From positions 1 to 19,116 of the forward strand of contig NZ_JAUMUL010000065.1 of the NCBI RefSeq assembly GCF_030530635.1: a DNA stretch of 19,116 nucleotides. The letters are read 5' to 3'. The notes beneath the pieces are model-generated. The model did not search any database and had not been told where the DNA came from. It saw only the letters and a list, made by a program, of their open reading frames with translations. The DNA comes from Actinomyces sp. (GTDB taxonomy: Bacteria > Actinomycetota > Actinomycetes > Actinomycetales > Actinomycetaceae). Positions 15,100 through 19,116 of the stretch are shown piece by piece. Within the stretch, counting starts at the first letter, position 1; every line of letters begins with the position of its first letter. The translations under genes were made by a program, and so were the position numbers.

Positions 15100-15597
15100 C
15101 TAGGCGTCGATGGGTCGGAGTAGTTCGGGGCCGGGGAGTTGTCCGTTGATGATGTAGTCGCGGAAGACGGGTACGGCCTGCTCGCCGGTGAAGATCTCCT
15201 CGGGGTGCAGTTGGATGGTGTAGGGCTCGGCCGAGCCGTTGTCCCAGGACAGTGGCACCCACCGGTCCGGATCGGCGACGGGTTCACGGGCCAGCACGTA
15301 ATGAGCATACGACCCGTCACCGCTGGGCACACGGGCCTCAATCGTCATCGCCCGATTCGACCCAGCCGCCTGCATGTAGTAACCCCGGGACGGATCGTCA
15401 TCAGGCACCTGACGTATGTCCTTCCCGCCAGGCAACTCCCAAACACCCAAAGCAAAATAGGCGCCTTCAGTGAGGAATGTCGGGTAGGTCAGCTGCCTTT
15501 CCAGCTGATCGGCGATCATCTCCGGAGTCTGCGGTCGCGTAAAAACCTCAAGCCTTCCAGACTTACTTTTGACCGTCCAGGTGACGTAGTTGCTCAT
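15100..15597 (-). CDS. Candidate immunity protein (Imm1-like)
   Basis: The 165-aa cytosolic protein has alternating beta strands, and its end (LHPEEIFTGEQAVPVFRDYIINGQLP) resembles the closing helix of Imm1-type immunity proteins. There is no signal peptide. An AAGGA site lies 10 nt before ATG. It sits 35 bp after a damaged nuclease toxin tip on the same strand, the classic order of a toxin and its cognate inhibitor. The frame is intact although the toxin is not. The family call rests on pattern memory and is modest; the immunity role rests mostly on context. Confidence 0.5.
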   Translation of the reverse strand: MSNYVTWTVKSKSGRLEVFTRPQTPEMIADQLERQLTYPTFLTEGAYFALGVWELPGGKDIRQVPDDDPSRGYYMQAAGSNRAMTIEARVPSGDGSYAHYVLAREPVADPDRWVPLSWDNGSAEPYTIQLHPEEIFTGEQAVPVFRDYIINGQLPGPELLRPIDA

Positions 15598-15632
15598 TTT
15601 AGGACATTCCTTAACGTGCTCAATGTTGTGGG

Positions 15633-16080
15633 CTACTGCTTGGGTGCCCGTAGCGTCATTGTCGCGGTGATTTCGATGGTGCGTCCCTCCGGTAGCGTCA
15701 CCCGGGCGGGGTTGTCAGGCGAGACCAGCTCATCGAATGCCTTCTGCTGTCCTCCGTAGTGGGCGCTGCCTGACTTGACCTCGACGCCAACCCAGGTGCC
15801 GTCCTCCCCCTGAATTATACGATCCATAGAAGCGGCAGTTTGGTGCCCCGTCAACTCTGGCCTTACAGTCGTTGGAGATGATCTCCCGCAACCTGGTACC
15901 CTGTGCTTCCGTATCAAGGCGATGCTCTTCGACGGCTTTCCACTCTAATGGCCCATAGGTCCGCGATCCCTCTATAGCATACTGATTCTGATGGTCGCGT
16001 CTGTCACTCGGCTCGCACCATCACGTGGATCGACCTGCGGCATCCTCCGGAACCAGATACTACACCCCAAAATGTGAAGA
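15633..16080 (-). pseudogene. Displaced toxin tip: restriction-fold nuclease, frameshifted
   Basis: The last part (to TAG at 15633) reads SMDRIIQGEDGTW, GVEVKSGSAHYGGQQKAFD and VTLPEGRTIEIT. The D...ExK core and the Q..FD helix are those of PD-(D/E)xK nuclease toxins. The upstream half (EWKAVEEHRLDTEAQG to NDCKARVDGAPN) is in another frame, joined by a shift near 15825-15845. A further shift near 16005 seems to precede it (MPQVDPRDGASRVTD in a third frame). There is no start codon in the middle frame. It is a C-terminal toxin fragment cut from its delivery domain, lying between two immunity genes. A short ORF to 15917 with an Arg-rich start is an artefact of the shift. Confidence 0.65.
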
Positions 16081-16106
16081 GCCATATAAGGAGGCGATTA
16101 CAGTCC

Positions 16107-16718
16107 TCATCCTGCAAGTACTTGAGGGATGGCCTCATCGAGGTACCAGGTCCAGAACTCCCGACGCGCCTCCACATCAGTCTCCTCAACCGGCTGCCAG
16201 TTGACGGCATTCGCTGATGCACTGGCGCAACAGTAGCTTGTTTCCAGGGTGTCCGGAAGGAGATCGTCGTCATCTTCTGCTTCATCAATGTCAAAATCGG
16301 GATTACGATAGCATGCAGACAGGACCATTCTTGCCGCACCGTAGGCAACCAACATGGCTGGCCTTGTTGTCTCATTGAAAGCATCGGTCGCGTCAAACAT
16401 ATCAGCGAGAAAGCGGTCAGCATGCAGTTCGGCCCGCTTTGGGTCGGCGGTGCGGGAAATGAGATCGCTTGTTAGATTCAGCATCTCCTCCACTCTAGGG
16501 TCTCCCGGGTATGCTTTATCCCAGAGGTGGGCAACGCGGCGCACGCACACCTCTTTTAATTGAGTGCGGTGCCTGTAGCTCGCTTCATCATCCTCGGGAT
16601 CGAGCATGGCGATCCATATTCGGGACCGTGCTGCTAAAGGCAAGATTGCCTTATTGCTCTTCGCAAGCTCCTTGCGACCTGACTCGAGCTCTCTTTGGAC
16701 CAGGGCCATATCTATCAT
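16107..16718 (-). CDS. Candidate immunity protein (Imm5-like)
   Basis: The 203-aa acidic, helical protein ends REFWTWYLDEAIPQV, the closing pattern I associate with Imm5 immunity proteins. Internal Cys/Ala-rich helices (MLVAYGAARMVLSACY) and a run of acids at about 145-155 also fit. It has a clear AAGGAG site 8 nt before ATG and begins 48 bp after the end of the deaminase toxin remnant. Base composition is visibly less GC-rich than the housekeeping genes, as expected for a transferred cassette. It is intact although its toxin carries a stop. Its target is inferred from position. Confidence 0.58.
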   Translation of the reverse strand: MIDMALVQRELESGRKELAKSNKAILPLAARSRIWIAMLDPEDDEASYRHRTQLKEVCVRRVAHLWDKAYPGDPRVEEMLNLTSDLISRTADPKRAELHADRFLADMFDATDAFNETTRPAMLVAYGAARMVLSACYRNPDFDIDEAEDDDDLLPDTLETSYCCASASANAVNWQPVEETDVEARREFWTWYLDEAIPQVLAG

Positions 16719-16766
16719 GTAGGTTCTCCTTCGTACGTGTGATTTGCCTGCGTTGCGTGCAGCATA

Positions 16767-17570
16767 TTATGGCTGTGTAATCGTGCCGTCGGACCTAGCG
16801 ATGGATCCGTCGGAATGAAATACACAACCTCCATCGGGATCGGCAACGTACCAGTCTTTCCCCTCATACTGGGCAAGTCGAGAGAAGTGTTGCTGGCAGT
16901 CGGGACATACTGGTTTTTATGCTCCTATCTTACGTTCAAGTGCCGTAATGGAAAGCTGTCTTTCGGCGTGCGAGGTATAGTATTGTCCTGGAGTCCCGTT
17001 GTCCGCAAAGTCTGCGGGCTTAGCTGGATGCCCAATCTCCTTCTGCTTTGCGAAGACATCATCGATATTGGGCTTTTGGAATCCGCTGGGACGTTTTTGA
17101 CTCCAACCACTTAGTGCCTGCGCATGATCTGAGCTTGCCGTTTTGCGTTCTCGGTTGTGAATGGGTAATTTGTCTGCGGCTTGGTCCGCTCGTTTTTGTG
17201 CTTCTTGTGCTTTCTTGGTCTTGGCGGAGTCGACTGGGCGGGGCTTGTGCGGACTGCCGCCGGTCCCGGAACCAGTACTTTTTCCGCCGCTTGCTCCGCG
17301 GCCGCGGCCGGTGCCCTTGCCCGTACCGCCACCGGCGCCCTTACCCGCGCCGCTGCCTCCTCCTTTGGGGCGCGACGGGGTACTGCCAGTGCGTGGGGTG
17401 TGTGGGGTTGGGGTGCCGGCGGTTGCGAGGGCGGGGCGGGGGCCCAGGCTCTTGAGCCCGCTAGTGAGGTTGTCTATCAGGGTGGTGGCCTGTTTGAATA
17501 CGTCCCCCAGGTTCGCCGCGGACTTGACCGCGGCGGTGACCTCACGCTCCAGGCGGGCCGCCCCGCGTTC
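16767..17570 (-). pseudogene. Displaced toxin tip: deaminase-fold domain with in-frame stop
   Basis: The fragment begins inside the toxin backbone (ARLEREVTAAVKSAANLGD). It continues through a Thr/Pro and Gly/Lys linker and a charged helix (TKKAQEAQKRADQAADKL), and ends in a zinc-deaminase-like domain: GQYYTSHAERQLS (HAE motif), then KPVCPDCQQHF (CxxC motif), then DWYVADPDGG and a stop at 16767-16769. A TAA at 16917-16919 lies in frame between HAE and CPDC, splitting the zinc site. There is no start codon in frame; open frames extending to 17873 borrow codons from the overlapping immunity gene. It follows the Imm52-like stop with no spacer. Deaminase-fold toxins act on nucleic acids or nucleotides in target cells. 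Confidence 0.72.
17308..17555 (-). repeat. Direct repeat copy A: toxin backbone and linker
   Basis: Nearly the same DNA as 18773-19042, covering the AAVKSAANLGDVFKQATT helix, the Thr/Pro segment and part of the Gly/Lys linker. Copy B is longer because of extra linker units. This homology can drive recombination that places a displaced toxin tip onto the full-length toxin. Confidence 0.85.
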
Positions 17571-18225
17571 AGGTGTTCTTCGGCCAGGTGTTGAGGATGG
17601 TGGGGTAGGTGTCTGGGGTGCCGAAGGTGAATACGGCGCCGTTGTTGGTGGGGTAGGTGTCGGTGGCCAGGGCGGTGGCCTGGTACCAGTGCGGTGAAGA
17701 TGCCGGGAAGAACATCTTCCACCCCTGCACATAGTCATACGGCTCAGGCTCGTCATTGAGCGGATGATCCAAACGGGACAATGCCCCGATCTCGGGGTCC
17801 AGGATATTTGCGCCGGTGGCGACCAGGTGGTCCGCCAGCGCCTCGTTGGTGGAGATGAACTCAGCGAACTCACTACTGTGAAACCTAAGCATAGCGTGCC
17901 CCTTATTGGGCTGTCTACCGATGCTGATCATGATGGAGGCGCCGTCGGCGCGGTCCACATCACCGGAGAACAGCGAGAACCTCACGCCAGACAGGTCGGG
18001 CTCGATGTTGGTGCGCATGACGTCGAGGAACTCATCCAGGGTGGTGATCTCCGGATTCGCCGCAGCCTTCGCCTTAGACGTGTCACTCTCACGCCACGGG
18101 TCCAGGGTGGGGTGCAGGCCGCGCAGCTGCTGGATCAGCTCCCAGGACCGCCCGGCCTCCTCCTCCATGCGCTCCTCCTGACCCGGACGATCCGTCCTAA
18201 ACGCAAGCTCCCACTTCGCAGCCAT
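17569..18225 (-). CDS. Probable immunity protein for the REase toxin (Imm52-like)
   Basis: The 218-aa cytosolic alpha/beta protein begins MAAKWELAFRTDRPGQEERM after a strong GGGAGGAG site 7 nt before ATG, 63 bp downstream of the intact toxin gene. Its late segment GWKMFFPASS followed by ALATDTYPTNNGAVFTFGT resembles the end of Imm52 proteins, which are known partners of Tox-REase-5 toxins, and that domain is what lies upstream. Its stop abuts a displaced fragment of the toxin backbone with no spacer, so the 3' end may have been redefined by recombination. Family call moderate; role well supported by context. Confidence 0.62.
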   Translation of the reverse strand: MAAKWELAFRTDRPGQEERMEEEAGRSWELIQQLRGLHPTLDPWRESDTSKAKAAANPEITTLDEFLDVMRTNIEPDLSGVRFSLFSGDVDRADGASIMISIGRQPNKGHAMLRFHSSEFAEFISTNEALADHLVATGANILDPEIGALSRLDHPLNDEPEPYDYVQGWKMFFPASSPHWYQATALATDTYPTNNGAVFTFGTPDTYPTILNTWPKNT

Positions 18226-18288
18226 CAGTGAGCTCCTCCCTTAATGTCATGTAGTGTAAATGATAGCAGGTAGTCCGTGTGGCGTGGT

Positions 18289-19116
18289 TTAGAAGTCGGG
18301 CGGGGTGTGCACCAGTTCAATCCCAGCCGGGAAATCCCCTAGACTCTGCATCCTGCGTAGGAGAGCTAGCATTTCCGGTTCGGCCAGGTGCCAGCGTATA
18401 GGCGTGTCGGCGCCAGCCGCCCGCACCGCCTGTACCTGTCTCTCTGCGCCGTCCACTAATTCGCGAATGACGTTTTCTCCGAATGGGGTTTGTGTGAGGT
18501 CGTAGTAGGCGCCTTTGGCGTCGTGGAGGATGCCGTCGTAGTAGCCGTCGAACTCCACCCCGTCGACGTAGTAGGAGTCCTCGACGGTCACCCCGGAGAC
18601 CTGCTCCTCATAGGCTTGGGAACGATCAGACCCGTGGTTCTTGCCCTCATCCCAGGTCCCCGGGCCGCCATCATTGGCACCCCGAGTCGGCTTGCGCACA
18701 CCCGGATAGTGGTTCCCATCCCGAGGAGAATACGGACAGTCAGCGCCCTTACCACCACGAGCACCGCCACCACCGGTGCCCTTGCCCGTACCGCCACCGG
18801 CGCCCTTACCCGTGCCGCTGCCTGTGCCTTTGCCGGTGCTGCTGCCTCCTCCTTTGGGGCGTGACGGGGTGCTGGGGGTGCGTGGGGTGTGGGGCGTGGG
18901 GCCGGCGGTTGCGAGGGCGGGGTGGGGGCCCAGGCTCTTGAGCCCGTTGGTGAGGTTGTCCATCATGGTGGTGGCCTGTTTGAATACGTCCCCCAGGTTC
19001 GCCGCGGACTTGACCGCGGCGGTGACCTCGCGCTGCAGGCGGATGGCCCACGAGGACACCTCCAGGGCGTGTTCAATGGTCTGTGTAAGCCCTGATTGAG
19101 AGGACCTACTGTCATG
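18289..19116 (-). CDS. Polymorphic toxin, 3' part, Tox-REase-5-like C-terminal nuclease
   Basis: The frame is open to the window edge, so the gene is N-terminally incomplete; the GTG at 19059 is not a real start. The visible 275 residues hold a helical backbone (LTQTIEHALEVSSWAIRLQREV and on), a Thr/Pro segment, a Gly/Thr/Lys linker of repeating GTGKG units, and a C-terminal toxin domain. That domain has AYEEQVSGV, YVDGVEFDGYYDG and LHDAKGAYYD, the D...DAK core of Tox-REase-5 restriction-fold nucleases, which cut DNA in rival cells. The N-terminal delivery region is off-window; a WXG/LXG-like ESX export is possible but not shown. The frame is unbroken, so this is the live toxin of the array. 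Confidence 0.78.
   Translation of the reverse strand, partial: HDSRSSQSGLTQTIEHALEVSSWAIRLQREVTAAVKSAANLGDVFKQATTMMDNLTNGLKSLGPHPALATAGPTPHTPRTPSTPSRPKGGGSSTGKGTGSGTGKGAGGGTGKGTGGGGARGGKGADCPYSPRDGNHYPGVRKPTRGANDGGPGTWDEGKNHGSDRSQAYEEQVSGVTVEDSYYVDGVEFDGYYDGILHDAKGAYYDLTQTPFGENVIRELVDGAERQVQAVRAAGADTPIRWHLAEPEMLALLRRMQSLGDFPAGIELVHTPPDF
18773..19042 (-). repeat. Direct repeat copy B: toxin backbone and linker
   Basis: Partner of 17308-17555, inside the intact toxin. Blocks such as the one around 18961-19028 are almost base-identical between copies, while the linker differs by whole GTGKG-type units, a sign of slippage in the short tandem repeats. Confidence 0.85.

Noticed and set aside
15000..15122. 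Plus-strand stretch reading IVDAADYGAYYRMTG, possible gene end
   Set aside because: No supported start, and the end overlaps the convergent immunity gene; kept only as possible debris.
17571..17873. Start at 17873 for the displaced deaminase fragment
   Set aside because: This part is a Pro/Thr-rich shadow of the Imm52-like gene; real homology begins at the toxin backbone near 17565.
18773..18850. CRISPR-like appearance of short repeats
   Set aside because: They are coding GTGKG-type linker units of variable length, with no spacers.

Overview
The window is high-GC throughout. It carries a UlaA-type PTS, a PspA with an Ala/Gly/Pro-rich tail, a glycine-rich TPM-domain protein, and a toxin locus with long Gly/Lys linkers. 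This mix suggests an actinomycete, perhaps an Actinomyces-like member of the Actinomycetaceae. The phylum is a fair inference; the genus is only a guess.

Region 1 (about 200-6400, minus strand) is one compact sugar-PTS operon. In transcription order it encodes EIIA, EIIB, EIIC (ascorbate/UlaA family), a small TPR-like protein, a class II ketose-bisphosphate aldolase, a P-loop kinase-like protein and a PRD-domain PTS regulator. It ends in a strong hairpin just after the regulator stop codon. A perfect 9-bp inverted repeat upstream of the first gene is a candidate operator. The imported sugar is presumably phosphorylated on entry and ends up as a ketose bisphosphate split by the aldolase, but the sugar cannot be read from sequence.

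Region 2 (6500-11500) is cell-envelope related. It holds an alpha/beta-hydrolase-fold protein that has lost its nucleophile, PspA, and a 696-aa TPM-domain membrane protein. Divergent from these is a small secreted protein whose last 11 residues are identical to those of the TPM protein.

Region 3 (11500-14800) is a disturbed zone. A RelE/HigB-type toxin gene is split by an IS5-family element with a CTAG target duplication. Removing the element and one CTAG restores the toxin reading frame exactly. The intact HigA-like antitoxin and a class I glutamine amidotransferase follow.

Region 4 (15100-19116, minus strand) is a polymorphic toxin locus. At the right edge is the 3' part of a large toxin gene ending in a Tox-REase-5-like nuclease domain, followed by its probable immunity gene (Imm52-like). 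Behind it lie two displaced toxin C-termini with no start codon, each followed by an intact candidate immunity gene. One is a deaminase-fold domain, broken by an in-frame stop, with an Imm5-like gene. The other is a restriction-fold nuclease, broken by frameshifts, with an Imm1-like gene. A direct repeat of toxin backbone and linker (17308-17555 and 18773-19042) gives the homology needed to swap cassettes. The layout looks like a growing then decaying archive of toxin tips in which immunity is kept and the toxins are dead.
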